A stretch of DNA of 64,000 nt from SCTM01 sp965279655 (GCA_965279655.1 OZ257255.1:1612001-1676000); one strand, 5' to 3'. Counted from the first letter of the stretch, positions 1-9,146 are shown. Notes: generated from the letters alone by a model not told the origin. Program-made: numbers and translations.

Positions 1-36
1 CCAACATAGGTCGCAATCAACGTAACGTTCGGTTTC

Positions 37-735
37 ATGTCCGTGATCGATGCCCTGCAGGGCCCTTCCCGCGCGCCGAAAGACAAACCCACCGCCGCGG
101 TGATCCTACTTCACGGCTACGGCGCTGACGGCAACGACCTGATCGGTCTCGCCCCCTTCTTCGCGCAAGCTCTGCCACACGCCGCGTTCCATTCGCCGCA
201 TGCGCCGATGCCGCTCGAAGGCGGCTGGGGCAGCGGACGGCAGTGGTTCTCGCTCGCGACCTACAATCCAGAGATCGTCCGCAACGATCCGAAGGCGCGC
301 GCGGCCATGATGGGCGCGATGCACGACGGCGCGCAAGCGTCCGCCGCAAAGCTGAATACCTTCATCGATCAGGTGACAGAGCACTACGACCTCAAGGCGA
401 ACCGCGTCGCCCTCCTCGGCTTTTCCCAGGGCACCATGATGTCGCTCTACGTCGGCCTGCGGCGGAAAGAGCAGCTCGGCGGCATCGTCGGATTCTCCGG
501 CGCCATGATTGCGCCGGACAAATTGCCGACAGACATCGTCTCGCGTCCGCCGGTGCTGCTGGTGCACGGGGATGCGGACCCTGTCGTGCCGGTGCAGGCG
601 CTCGCCGACGTCGAGGGCGCCTTGAAGTCCGCCAAAGTGAATTACACCGCCCATGTCATCCCGGGCCTTGAGCACGGCATCGACGACGCCGGCGTCCAAC
701 TCGCAGCGCGCTTCCTGACCCAACACCTCGGATAG
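37..735 (+). CDS. Alpha/beta-hydrolase, phospholipase/carboxylesterase family
   Basis: A 232-residue cytoplasmic serine esterase of the Abhydrolase_2 (YpfH/carboxylesterase) type. The oxyanion HGYG segment is at residues 26-29, the nucleophile elbow GFSQG places Ser130, and Asp181 (HGDADPVVP) and His213 (GLEHGI) complete the triad. The length matches the family and no signal peptide is visible. Family members hydrolyse short acyl esters or lysophospholipids; the substrate here cannot be read from sequence. The next gene starts 10 bases downstream, so the two are probably co-transcribed. Only 36 bases of upstream sequence lie in the window, so the promoter cannot be judged. Confidence 0.9.
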   Translation: MSVIDALQGPSRAPKDKPTAAVILLHGYGADGNDLIGLAPFFAQALPHAAFHSPHAPMPLEGGWGSGRQWFSLATYNPEIVRNDPKARAAMMGAMHDGAQASAAKLNTFIDQVTEHYDLKANRVALLGFSQGTMMSLYVGLRRKEQLGGIVGFSGAMIAPDKLPTDIVSRPPVLLVHGDADPVVPVQALADVEGALKSAKVNYTAHVIPGLEHGIDDAGVQLAARFLTQHLG

Positions 736-745
736 GAGAGACATC

Positions 746-1621
746 ATGATCGGACCGATCCTTGCCGTCACCATGACCGTCAGCGACCTGAAGCCTATCG
801 AAGCCGCGTACACCAAGTACCTCGGCTACAAGGTTGTCGAGCGCGGCCAGGTGGACGCCGAGAGCGCCGCGGTGTGGAAGACGCCGGCGGTGAAGGGCCA
901 CGACTATATGGTCATGCAGCCGGAAAGCGGCGCACCGCACTACCTGCGCTTCGTCGTCACGGCGGACTATCCGGACTATCAGCCCTTCAAGACTTACGGC
1001 TGGAACTCCACGGAGATCCTGGTGAAGGACGTGGATGCGGTCGCCGAACGTCTCAAGGGTTCGCCGTTCGAGATTGTCGGCCCGCCGCGCAATCTGTCCA
1101 GCTCCGACGAGATCAAGGCGATGCAGGTGATGGGGCCGGCGCGGGAATTCCTGTATCTCACCACCATCAAGAATCCAGCGCATCCGCTCGGCCAGGCCAA
1201 GAGCTTCGTGGATCGCGTGTTCATCGTCATCGACGGCGGCCGTGATATCGAGGCGCTGATGAAGTTCTGGGCCAGTCTTGGCGCCGAAGTGAGCAAGCCC
1301 AATCCGGTGCGCCTGAGCGCGCTCAACAAGGTCCACGGCATCGATCTCGAGACGCGGCACCTGCTCTCCACGGCGAAGCTCAACGGCCCGTTCATGATCG
1401 AGGTCGACCAGTACCCCTCCAACGTCGTCGACCGAAAAGTGCGCGAGGGCGACCTGCCCCCCGGCACCGCCATGGTGACCATCTCCACGGACTCCATTGC
1501 CGGCGCAAAGCTGGGCCCCGTCGGACAAACCACGGCCCTCAAGAGCCTGATCTACGGCGGCGGCCGCGCCGCGGTAATCAAGGGCCCCAACGGCGAACTG
1601 ATCGAACTGGTCGAACGCTAG
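746..1621 (+). CDS. VOC-superfamily (glyoxalase-like) protein, two-module
   Basis: A 291-residue protein made of two vicinal-oxygen-chelate halves, roughly residues 1-135 and 150-290. The first opens MIGPILAVTMTVSDLKPIE and the second contains DRVFIVIDGGRDIEALMKFW and ends GPNGELIELVER, a typical final VOC strand with a metal-ligand Glu. There is no signal peptide. VOC proteins include dioxygenases, glyoxalases, isomerases and antibiotic-binding proteins, and nothing here fixes the reaction. An AGGAGAG ribosome-binding site precedes the ATG, and it follows the esterase gene by 10 bases. Confidence 0.8.
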   Translation: MIGPILAVTMTVSDLKPIEAAYTKYLGYKVVERGQVDAESAAVWKTPAVKGHDYMVMQPESGAPHYLRFVVTADYPDYQPFKTYGWNSTEILVKDVDAVAERLKGSPFEIVGPPRNLSSSDEIKAMQVMGPAREFLYLTTIKNPAHPLGQAKSFVDRVFIVIDGGRDIEALMKFWASLGAEVSKPNPVRLSALNKVHGIDLETRHLLSTAKLNGPFMIEVDQYPSNVVDRKVREGDLPPGTAMVTISTDSIAGAKLGPVGQTTALKSLIYGGGRAAVIKGPNGELIELVER

Positions 1622-1638
1622 TAGTGGTGCTACCACTA
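1622..1638. promoter_or_regulatory. Perfect palindrome before the metal-efflux operon
   Basis: TAGTGGTGCTACCACTA has perfect 7-bp arms around GCT and ends 5 bases before the ATG at 1644. It occupies nearly all of the short gap after the VOC stop codon. It could be a repressor operator for the czc-like operon or a small mRNA hairpin. No adjacent regulator gene exists to assign it to. The symmetry is directly visible; the role is inference. Confidence 0.4.
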
Positions 1639-1643
1639 TCCGT

Positions 1644-1994
1644 ATGCGGACCTTTACGGTTCTTGTCCTGTCGCTCGTTCTCTTGCTGCCCGGCCTGATC
1701 GTGCCGACAGCGAAGGCGCTGGGATATGCGGTCAACACCGAAGCGCTGCATCACTTGATCGATGGCGAGCCGCAAGTCGACACCATTTTCGGCGCCGCTG
1801 AAGAAGACGCCGACTGCCATACCGGATTCAGCATCGATCCGACCCAGTGCACGCACGCACATATGGTTATGGCGGCGATCCCGACGATGGCACCCGCCCT
1901 ACCCGACATTATGCATCCGCATTTCGATATCGTGCGCGGCGAGATCGGTCACAAGATCACGTCGGCCCCGCCACAACGCCCTCCGCAGGCCTAA
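1644..1994 (+). CDS. Small exported protein heading the czc-like operon
   Basis: A 116-residue protein with a Sec signal peptide (about residues 1-25, VLVLSLVLLLPGLIVPTAKA). The mature part contains two Cys (DCHTG and TQCTH) and clustered His/Met (THAHMVMAA, IMHPHFDIV). I do not recognise a named family. Its position as first gene of an RND metal-efflux operon and its potential soft-metal ligands suggest a periplasmic metal-binding or sensing accessory; this is inference. A comparable small exported Cys/His protein (47956-48348) sits in the copper island. The ATG is 5 bases past a perfect palindrome. Confidence 0.6.
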   Translation: MRTFTVLVLSLVLLLPGLIVPTAKALGYAVNTEALHHLIDGEPQVDTIFGAAEEDADCHTGFSIDPTQCTHAHMVMAAIPTMAPALPDIMHPHFDIVRGEIGHKITSAPPQRPPQA

Positions 1995-2042
1995 CGCCCC
2001 ATCTCTGTGATGGCGGGGCCCACGCCCTGCCCGTTCTGACAT

Positions 2043-2069
2043 GCGTGTCCGGTCACCGATCGGACACGC
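2043..2069. promoter_or_regulatory. Intercistronic hairpin upstream of czcC-like gene
   Basis: GCGTGTCCG at 2043-2051 pairs perfectly with CGGACACGC at 2061-2069 across a 9-base loop. It ends 16 bases before the ATG at 2086. No U-run follows, so it is not an obvious intrinsic terminator. It could stabilise a processed mRNA end or modulate translation of the outer-membrane component relative to the first gene. Confidence 0.45.
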
Positions 2070-2085
2070 GCAGTGGGCGTTCATC

Positions 2086-3327
2086 ATGCTTCGTTTTCTT
2101 TTGCTGGGCTGCGTGCTGCTGCACGCGATCCCCGCGCAGGCGCAAGACCTTCGTTTTCAGGATGCCATCCGCCTGACGCTGGAGCGCAGTCCGAAACTCC
2201 AGGGGCATCGCTTTGCGATCGCCGGCGCCGTCGCGCGCCGCGACCAAGCCGCGCTGCGCCCGCCGTTGCAGCTTGGCTTAGAGGCGGAGAATTTCCTCGG
2301 CACGAACCGGTTATCGACCTTCGATGACACGGAACTCACCTTGAGTCTCGGCACCGTACTGGAACGCGGCGACAAACGCGCCCGGCGCATCGACGTGGCG
2401 GAACGCGAGCGCGACCTGATCGTCGTCAATCAGGACGCGGAGCGCCTGGACCTATTGGCGGACGTGGCGCGCCGGTTCATCGCCGTACTGGAGGCGCAGG
2501 AAAGCGCGCGCGTGGCCGGCGCTTCGACTGGGCTCGCGCGCCGCGTGAAAGATGTGGTGAAGCTGCGATTGAACGCGGGCAACGCCTCACCTGTCGAACA
2601 ATCCAATGCCGACCTCTCTGTGCTCAAGGCCGGCCAGGAAGAACAACGCACCGCGACAGAAGTCGCGGCGACATGGGCGCTGCTCGCTGGAACCTGGGGC
2701 GGCCCACCGGATCAGCCACAACGGGTCGCGGGCGACCTATATGCCCTGCCCCCGGTCGGTGAATTCGCGGCGCTGGCCGATCTTGTCGAACGCACGCCGG
2801 AGATTCTCAAGTTCGCGACCGAGCGGCGCATCCAGGAAGCGAACCTGCGCCTGGCCGAATCGGGACGCGCCGCCGATGTGACCGTGAGCGCCGGCATCCG
2901 CCGCCTGCAGGGTGAGCGATCACAAGCCGCTGTCCTGTCCCTCTCGATCCCCCTCGGCGGCAGCGCACGGGCCCGGCCGGCGGAGGACGAGGCCCGCAGC
3001 AAACTCAGCGGCGTCGCGACAGAGGAGGCCGCACGCCGCAACGAGCTGCTGGCGACGCTCTATGCCACCTTCATCCAACTGCGTGACGGACGCGCGCGCC
3101 TCGACGCAATCCGCAAACAGTCCCTGCCGCTCGCGCAAACCGCGGCGAAAGATGCGGAGAACGCCTTCAGGCTCGGCCGGTTCTCGTTGCTCGAACTCAA
3201 CGCCGCGCAACAGCAGACCGTCGACTTGCAGCGCGAGGCCATCGCGGTCTCCGCCGCCACCCACCTGCTCTACCTCGAACTCGAACGCCTGATCGGCCGC
3301 AGCTACGCCGAGGAGAAGACGCCATGA
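2086..3327 (+). CDS. czcC: TolC-family outer-membrane component of metal efflux (CzcC-like)
   Basis: A 413-residue outer-membrane factor of the TolC/CzcC family, the exit duct of the tripartite pump encoded with the two following genes. The start at 2086 gives a clean signal peptide (MLRFLLLGCVLLHAIPAQA|QDLRF). An in-frame ATG at 2041 would add 15 polar residues and lie in a hairpin, so I reject it. The two OEP repeats are visible as long amphipathic, Ala/Arg/Glu-rich helices (about residues 30-220 and 240-410). The stop overlaps the next ATG by four bases (ATGA), indicating translational coupling with the adaptor. Confidence 0.88.
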   Translation: MLRFLLLGCVLLHAIPAQAQDLRFQDAIRLTLERSPKLQGHRFAIAGAVARRDQAALRPPLQLGLEAENFLGTNRLSTFDDTELTLSLGTVLERGDKRARRIDVAERERDLIVVNQDAERLDLLADVARRFIAVLEAQESARVAGASTGLARRVKDVVKLRLNAGNASPVEQSNADLSVLKAGQEEQRTATEVAATWALLAGTWGGPPDQPQRVAGDLYALPPVGEFAALADLVERTPEILKFATERRIQEANLRLAESGRAADVTVSAGIRRLQGERSQAAVLSLSIPLGGSARARPAEDEARSKLSGVATEEAARRNELLATLYATFIQLRDGRARLDAIRKQSLPLAQTAAKDAENAFRLGRFSLLELNAAQQQTVDLQREAIAVSAATHLLYLELERLIGRSYAEEKTP

Positions 3328-4568
3328 ACGCCAAGACCGTCATTCTGGGGATGCTGATCGCCGGCGCCGTTCTCGGCACGCTGATCCTGCGCATGGAGCC
3401 TAATGTCGCCGAACACGAGGAAGGCGAAGCCCACGAGGACTTCGAACGCGGTCCACACAACGGCCGTCTGCTGCGAGATGGCAAATTCTCCGTAGAGATG
3501 ACGATCTTCGAGGACGGCGTGCCGCCGGAGTTCCGGGTCTACGCCTATCAGGACGATAAGCCGCTGCCGCCAAAGGATGTCGCATTGACGGTGCAACTGA
3601 ACCGGCTTGGCGGAGCGATGAATGCCTTCCGATTCGTGCCGACCGACGCTTTTCTGCGCGGACAAGGCGAAGTCCATGAGCCGCATTCCTTCGACGTGAA
3701 GGTGACCGCCACCGCCGCTGGCAAAAACCACAGCTGGTCCTACGCCTCCTATGAGGGGCGCACGCAGATCGCAGACGAGACAGCGGCCGAAGCCGGTGTG
3801 AAAACGATGGTCGCGGGCCCGACGACGCTCAAGGACATCGTAAACTTGACGGGACAGATCACGGTCGACCCCACGCGCTCCGCGCTGATCCGGGCACGCT
3901 TCCCCGGCGTGGTCAGGGAATTGCGCAAGAACTTGGGCGACCGCGTTGCCAAGAATGAGGTCGTGGCAACCATCGAATCCAATGAAAGCTTGCAGGCCTA
4001 TCAGATCCGGTCGCCCGTCGAAGGCGTGGTGATCGCCCAATTTGTAAGCATTGGCGAAGTCGTGGACAGCGGGCCCGTCATTGAAATATCTGACGTCTCC
4101 CGCGTCGTGGCAGAACTCCATGCGTTTCCAAAAGACGCCGTGCGCCTGCGGGCGGGTCAGCCGGTTCAGATCGCCGCGGCCGATGGCGAATTGCAATCAG
4201 ACGCCACCCTCACCTCGGTCTTGCCGACCACCGATCTGGCGACCCAGACCACGCCGGTGCGCGTGATACTGGATAACAAGGATGGCGCTTGGCGTCCGGG
4301 CCGCCGGGTTGACGCCCGCATCACGGCTGCCACCCGCGAAGTGCCCTTGGGTGTGCTGAACAGCGGACTACAGAGCTTCCGCGATATGTCCGTGGTTTAC
4401 GCCAAGGTGGGCGACACCTACGAAGTCCGCATGCTGACAATTGGCGTCGCTGACAACGAGCACACCGAAGTCTTGGGCGGCCTCGACCCCGGCACCGCCT
4501 ACGTCACGGAGAACGCGTTCCTGATCAAAGCGGACATCGAGAAGTCCGGCGCAAGCCACGATCACTAA
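3324..4568 (+). CDS. czcB: RND efflux periplasmic adaptor (CzcB-like)
   Basis: A 414-residue membrane-fusion protein bridging the inner-membrane pump and the outer-membrane channel. An uncleaved N-terminal anchor (ILGMLIAGAVLGTLILRM) is followed by an acidic/His segment (EHEEGEAHEDF). There is then an extra N-terminal domain before the lipoyl/barrel-sandwich region at about residues 165-250 (TGQITVDPTRSALIRARFPG, SPVEGVV). The C-terminus is SGASHDH. Such N-terminal domains and His-rich ends occur in heavy-metal adaptors and may bind metal. It overlaps the upstream gene by four bases and lies 10 bases before the pump gene. Confidence 0.9.
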   Translation: MNAKTVILGMLIAGAVLGTLILRMEPNVAEHEEGEAHEDFERGPHNGRLLRDGKFSVEMTIFEDGVPPEFRVYAYQDDKPLPPKDVALTVQLNRLGGAMNAFRFVPTDAFLRGQGEVHEPHSFDVKVTATAAGKNHSWSYASYEGRTQIADETAAEAGVKTMVAGPTTLKDIVNLTGQITVDPTRSALIRARFPGVVRELRKNLGDRVAKNEVVATIESNESLQAYQIRSPVEGVVIAQFVSIGEVVDSGPVIEISDVSRVVAELHAFPKDAVRLRAGQPVQIAAADGELQSDATLTSVLPTTDLATQTTPVRVILDNKDGAWRPGRRVDARITAATREVPLGVLNSGLQSFRDMSVVYAKVGDTYEVRMLTIGVADNEHTEVLGGLDPGTAYVTENAFLIKADIEKSGASHDH

Positions 4569-4578
4569 GGACATCGCC

Positions 4579-7500
4579 ATGCTCGAGCGCATCGTCGCTT
4601 TCTCGATCCGGCATCGCTGGTTCGTCCTCTTGGCCGTCCTCGCCGTGGGCGGCGTCGGCGTCTTCATGTACCCGCGCCTGCCGATCGACGCCGTGCCGGA
4701 CATCACCAACGTCCAGGTGCAGATCAACACCGAAGCGCCGGGCTTCTCGCCCTTGGAAGCCGAGCAGCGCATCACCTATCCGGTCGAGGCCGCCATCGCC
4801 GGCCTGCCCAAACTGGAGCAAACCTGGTCGATCTCCCGCTACGGACTGTCGCAGGTCACGGTCGTCTTCGCCGAAGGCACGGATATCTATTTCGCGCGCC
4901 AGTTGGTGAACGAGCGCCTCCAAGAGGCGAAGGGGCAATTGCCGCCGGGCATCGAGCCGATGATGGGACCGATCGCGACCGGACTCGGTGAGATCTTCAT
5001 GTACACCGTAGAGGGACGACCGAATGCACGTCAGGCGGATGGTTCCGCGTGGACACCGATGGATTTTCGCACGCTGCAGGATTGGGTCGTGCGGCCACAG
5101 CTCCGCAATATTCCCGGCGTGACCGATATCAATACCGTCGGCGGCTACGTGAAGCAGTTTCACGTGAAGCCACATCCCGCCAGGCTTATGGCGCAGCGTT
5201 TGACCTTGCGCGACCTCATGGAAGCTCTGGCCGCAAACAACAGTAACGTCGGCGCGGGCTACATCGAGCGGCGCGGCGAGCAGTACCTGATCCGCTCTCC
5301 CGGTCAGGTCACCAACCTGGACGACATCAGCAATATCGTCGTCGCCACGCGTGGATCTGTGGTTGTGCGGGTGGCCGACGTCGCCGACGTGGAAATCGGC
5401 TCCGACCTGCGGACGGGCGCCGCGACCGAGAACGGCGGTGAGATCGTCCTTGGCACAGTGGTCATGCTGATGGGCGAAAACAGCCGCGACGTCTCGAAGC
5501 GCGTCGCGGAACGCATGAAGGAGGTAAACCGTAGTCTTCCTAGCGGGGTCGTGGCGAAGACGGTCTACGACCGAACGACGCTTGTGGAACGAACGATCAA
5601 GACCGTGCAAACGAGTCTGCTCGAAGGCGCGCTACTGGTCATCGCCGTGCTGTTCCTGATGCTCGGCAATATCCGCGCCGCGCTCATCACCGCGGCCGTG
5701 ATCGTCTTCTCCATGCTGATGACCATCATTGGCATGGTGCAGAACCGCGTCTCCGGCAATCTCATGAGTCTGGGTGCGTTGGATTTCGGCCTGATCGTCG
5801 ACGGCGCGGTCATCATCGTGGAGAACTGCCTGCGGCGTTTCGGCCATCGGCAGGAGCAACTCGGGCGGATCCTCACCAAGGACGAACGCCTGGAGACCAC
5901 AGCCAGTGCCGTGGCCGAGGTCATCCGTCCCAGCCTCTTCGGCGTCCTGATCATCACCATCGTCTATATCCCGATTTTCACGCTCACCGGCGTGGAAGGG
6001 AAGATGTTCCGCCCGATGGCCTTCACGGTGGTGGTCGCCTTGCTCAGCGCCATTATTCTGTCGCTCACCTTCATTCCCGCCGCCGTCGCGACTTTCGTGA
6101 CCGGCCGCGTGGCCGAGAAGGAAAACAGATTCCTGCAACGCGCGGGCGCGTTCTACCGCCGCGCGCTTGGATTTTCGCTTATCAACCGCGGTCCCGTGGT
6201 GGTCGGCGCCCTTGTTCTGTCGATTCTGTGCGGCCTCTTGGCCAGCCGCCTCGGCTCCGAGTTTATTCCCAGTCTCGATGAGGGCGATATTGCGATGCAT
6301 GCCCTGCGCATCCCCGGAACAAGCTTGACGCAGGCCGTCGACATGCAACGCGCGCTCGAGAAGCGACTGAAGGAGTTCCCGGAAGTTGAAGCTGTCTTCG
6401 CCAAGCTGGGCACGGCGGAGATCGCCACGGATCCTATGCCGCCGAGTGTGGCCGACACCTTCATCATCATGAAGGATCGCGCCGCGTGGCCCGATCCCAG
6501 CAAGACCAAGCTCGAACTGGTGGAGGAGCTTGAGGCAGCGGTCCGCAAGATACCCGGCAACAATTATGAGTTCACCCAGCCGATCCAGATGCGGTTCAAC
6601 GAGCTCATCGCCGGCGTGCGGACGGATTTTGCCGTCAAGGTGTACGGCGATGACCTAGACGTTCTTGCGCAGGTCGGAGAACAAATCGAAGAAGTTGTCG
6701 GCGCCGTTCCGGGTGCTGCTGACGCGCGTATGGAGCAAGCGACGGGCTTGCCCCTGATGACCATCACACCCAACCGAGACATGCTCGCCCGCTACGGCAT
6801 CAAAGTCGCGGAGTTCCAGGAAGTCGTTCAGGTCGCGCTTGGCGGTCGAAGCGTCGGTCAGGTTTTCGAGGGCGACCGCCGATTCGACCTCGTCGTGCGA
6901 CTGCCTGATCGCGTGCGTGGCGACGTGGATGCTCTCTCCCGCCTGCCCATCCCGCTCGCGCATCTCGACGAAAGTGAGCACAATCCCTCTCAGACCCGCC
7001 AACACGCTCACCCGCCGCATGTCGTTCCGCTGGGCGAGATCGCCGCGATTACGATCGCGCCGGGCCCGAACGTTATCAGCCGCGAGAACGGCAAGCGCCG
7101 CGTCGTGGTCACCGCCAATGTGCGCGGCCGCGATCTTGGGTCTTTCGTGACCGAGGTCCAAGGCAAGGTCCGTGAGCGGATCACGCTGCCCGCCGGATAC
7201 TGGATCGACTACGGCGGCACGTTCCAGCAACTCATCTCCGCCAGCCAGCGTTTGCAGATCGTGGTGCCGCTCGCGCTCCTGCTTATCTTCGGCATGCTCT
7301 ACACCATGTTCGGTTCGGCGAGAGATGCCCTGCTTGTGTTCAGCGGCGTCCCGCTGGCGCTGACCGGCGGTGTCCTGGCCCTGTGGCTGCGCGACATTCC
7401 GCTATCCATCACCGCCGGGGTCGGCTTTATCGCCCTCTCCGGCGTCGCGGTGCTCGATGGCATCGTCATGGTGTCCTTCATTCGCCGCCTGCGGGAGGCC

Positions 7501-7785
7501 GGCTCGGACTTGGACACGGCCATAGTCGAAGGTGCTCTGGGCCGATTGCGCGCGGTGATGATGCTGGCGCTGGTCGCGGCCCTTGGCTACTTGCCGATGG
7601 CAGTCAACGTCAGCACGGGAAGCGAAGTACAACGGCCCCTGGCGACGGTCGTGATCGGCGGGGTCATCTCTTCGACGGTGCTGACCCTACTGGTCCTTCC
7701 AGCGCTTTACCGGATGTTCCATGGCGCGGCGCAATCACGAATCGCGCAACCACAAGCGATGGGATCATTCGTCGAACGAGCCTAA
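4579..7785 (+). CDS. czcA: Heavy-metal efflux RND pump (CzcA family)
   Basis: A 1068-residue inner-membrane proton/cation antiporter of the HME-RND family. It has the classic N-terminus (IVAFSIRHRWFVLL), twelve predicted membrane segments and two large periplasmic loops. The TM4 signature LDFGLIVDGAVIIVEN (about residues 401-416) has the DFG-x3-DGA pattern of pumps for divalent cations (Co, Zn, Cd, Ni) rather than the pattern of CusA-type Cu(I)/Ag(I) pumps, so a divalent substrate is favoured by family knowledge. It is last in the operon. The stop overlaps by four bases the stop of the convergent gene at 7782. Confidence 0.93.
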   Translation: MLERIVAFSIRHRWFVLLAVLAVGGVGVFMYPRLPIDAVPDITNVQVQINTEAPGFSPLEAEQRITYPVEAAIAGLPKLEQTWSISRYGLSQVTVVFAEGTDIYFARQLVNERLQEAKGQLPPGIEPMMGPIATGLGEIFMYTVEGRPNARQADGSAWTPMDFRTLQDWVVRPQLRNIPGVTDINTVGGYVKQFHVKPHPARLMAQRLTLRDLMEALAANNSNVGAGYIERRGEQYLIRSPGQVTNLDDISNIVVATRGSVVVRVADVADVEIGSDLRTGAATENGGEIVLGTVVMLMGENSRDVSKRVAERMKEVNRSLPSGVVAKTVYDRTTLVERTIKTVQTSLLEGALLVIAVLFLMLGNIRAALITAAVIVFSMLMTIIGMVQNRVSGNLMSLGALDFGLIVDGAVIIVENCLRRFGHRQEQLGRILTKDERLETTASAVAEVIRPSLFGVLIITIVYIPIFTLTGVEGKMFRPMAFTVVVALLSAIILSLTFIPAAVATFVTGRVAEKENRFLQRAGAFYRRALGFSLINRGPVVVGALVLSILCGLLASRLGSEFIPSLDEGDIAMHALRIPGTSLTQAVDMQRALEKRLKEFPEVEAVFAKLGTAEIATDPMPPSVADTFIIMKDRAAWPDPSKTKLELVEELEAAVRKIPGNNYEFTQPIQMRFNELIAGVRTDFAVKVYGDDLDVLAQVGEQIEEVVGAVPGAADARMEQATGLPLMTITPNRDMLARYGIKVAEFQEVVQVALGGRSVGQVFEGDRRFDLVVRLPDRVRGDVDALSRLPIPLAHLDESEHNPSQTRQHAHPPHVVPLGEIAAITIAPGPNVISRENGKRRVVVTANVRGRDLGSFVTEVQGKVRERITLPAGYWIDYGGTFQQLISASQRLQIVVPLALLLIFGMLYTMFGSARDALLVFSGVPLALTGGVLALWLRDIPLSITAGVGFIALSGVAVLDGIVMVSFIRRLREAGSDLDTAIVEGALGRLRAVMMLALVAALGYLPMAVNVSTGSEVQRPLATVVIGGVISSTVLTLLVLPALYRMFHGAAQSRIAQPQAMGSFVERA

Positions 7786-8252
7786 CGCCGCCCCTTCGGC
7801 GTGCCCATGCCGAAGCCGTCGTCGGCCGCATCGTCGTCGGCCCCCTCATCGTTTCCGACTGAGCGGGTGTTCGCCTTGTTCTTCACCTCTTGCCGATTGG
7901 CGCGGACGTGATTGCGGGCAACCTCTTCCTGCTTCTTGCGGCGCCGATTCTCGCGAATTCTCATGTATTGCGAGGCCCCCAGGAAAAACAGGCAAAGCAT
8001 GATCCAGGGCGCATAGCTCGTGATCACCTTCTCCGTCGCGATCTTCTTGCGCACGGAATCGCGGCACTCCGGCAGGTCGGCCTCGCAGGCGGCGCGCGCC
8101 AGTTTCTCGGCCCGACTCCGGAACCAGGGCAGTTGGATTCCGTCCTCGTTCATCTTTTGCGCCGCAGCAGGCGTGGGCGCCATCACGGTGCCGAAGGCAC
8201 CCAAGCTTAGAACGATCGCAATATACAACCGGCGGGCAGTCGGACCGACCAT
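7782..8252 (-). CDS. Small membrane protein of unknown function
   Basis: A 156-residue protein. The ATG at 8252 has a GGGGAAG ribosome-binding site and gives a signal-like N-terminus (RLYIAIVLSLGAFGTVMAPTPAAAQ). A short segment with two Cys (ACEADLPECRDS) follows. Then come one strong membrane helix (APWIMLCLFFLGASQYM, about residues 80-97), a very basic helical tail (RIRENRRRKKQEEVARNHVR) and an acidic Asp-rich C-terminus. I do not recognise a family. A longer reading from 8402 would add 50 unlikely residues. It converges on the czcA-like gene with a 4-base overlap. Confidence 0.65.
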   Translation of the reverse strand: MVGPTARRLYIAIVLSLGAFGTVMAPTPAAAQKMNEDGIQLPWFRSRAEKLARAACEADLPECRDSVRKKIATEKVITSYAPWIMLCLFFLGASQYMRIRENRRRKKQEEVARNHVRANRQEVKNKANTRSVGNDEGADDDAADDGFGMGTPKGRR

Positions 8253-8400
8253 AGCACTTCCCCTTGTCACCCGAGCATTATAGCAAACCCAGCGGGCCGT
8301 GACGCGAGACTTTCCACAGGCCGCGCCACCGCTTCTTCGCCCATGGACCCGGCAGGTCCTTTTGCTACAGTGGTACCCCAGGGGATGGAGACCGGTCGGC

Positions 8401-9060
8401 ATGCGGAATGTCGAACTCTTCAGCTACGAGGCTTGTCCCTACGCGCAGCGGACACGCATGGCCCTTCTCGAAAAGGGCATCCCCTTCTTGCTGACGGAAG
8501 TCGATCTCTACAACAAGCCCGATTGGTTCAAGGCGCTTTCGCCCTACGGCAAGGTGCCGCTGCTGCGCGACGGCGATGCGCTGATCTATGAGTCACGCAT
8601 CATCAACGAATATCTCGAGGACGCCTTTCCGGAGCGGCCGCTCCTGCCCGCGGACCCGGTGGCGCGTGCCCGCGCCCGCATCTGGATCGACTACTGCGAC
8701 TCCCTTCTCATGCCGGCGCTGCATGCGTTGATCGCCGACCGGCGCAATCCCGAGAAACAGATCAAGAACCGGCAGGTCGTGCGCGAGCGCCTTCTATTCC
8801 TTGAACACGAAGGTCTGCGCAAACTGAGCGAAGGCCCCTATTGGCTGGGCGCCGAGTTGAGCCTGGTCGATCTTCAGTTCACCCCGTTCTTCGAGCGCTT
8901 CCCCTGCTACGTCGAACTCTGGGAAGCCCCCCTGCCGGCCGAATGCTATCGCCTGCTTGCGTGGATCGATTTGATGCGCACCCGCGACAGCCACCAACGC
9001 ACCGCCCAGACCCATGAATTTCACATGAGCCGCTATCGACGCTACGACCAAGCCGCCTGA
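8401..9060 (+). CDS. Glutathione S-transferase family protein (SspA-like)
   Basis: A 219-residue soluble protein with an N-terminal thioredoxin-fold GST domain (MRNVELFSYEACPYAQRTRM, with Cys12 at the active-site position; FKALSPYGKVPLLRDGD with the cis-Pro; YESRIINEYLED) and an all-helical C-terminal domain from about residue 85. It resembles stringent-starvation-protein-A-like and beta/omega-type GSTs. The specific electrophile or partner is unknown. The ATG at 8401 starts the fold directly; 34 extra in-frame codons upstream have no domain character. Confidence 0.85.
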   Translation: MRNVELFSYEACPYAQRTRMALLEKGIPFLLTEVDLYNKPDWFKALSPYGKVPLLRDGDALIYESRIINEYLEDAFPERPLLPADPVARARARIWIDYCDSLLMPALHALIADRRNPEKQIKNRQVVRERLLFLEHEGLRKLSEGPYWLGAELSLVDLQFTPFFERFPCYVELWEAPLPAECYRLLAWIDLMRTRDSHQRTAQTHEFHMSRYRRYDQAA

Positions 9061-9146
9061 CATTTCCGCGGCCTTGCCGCAGCGCCTGTTGTGCTTTCAA
9101 CCCGCCGCCCGTTCCCCCACGGCGCGGCCAGACAGGAGGCTACATC

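Noticed and set aside
656..1738. Long open frame on the minus strand over the VOC gene
   Set aside because: It is the high-GC antisense shadow of a clear VOC gene, with no domain, signal or ribosome-binding site.
4525..5610. 361-codon minus-strand frame over czcA
   Set aside because: His/Asp/Arg-rich composition typical of antisense frames; the plus strand carries an intact RND pump.
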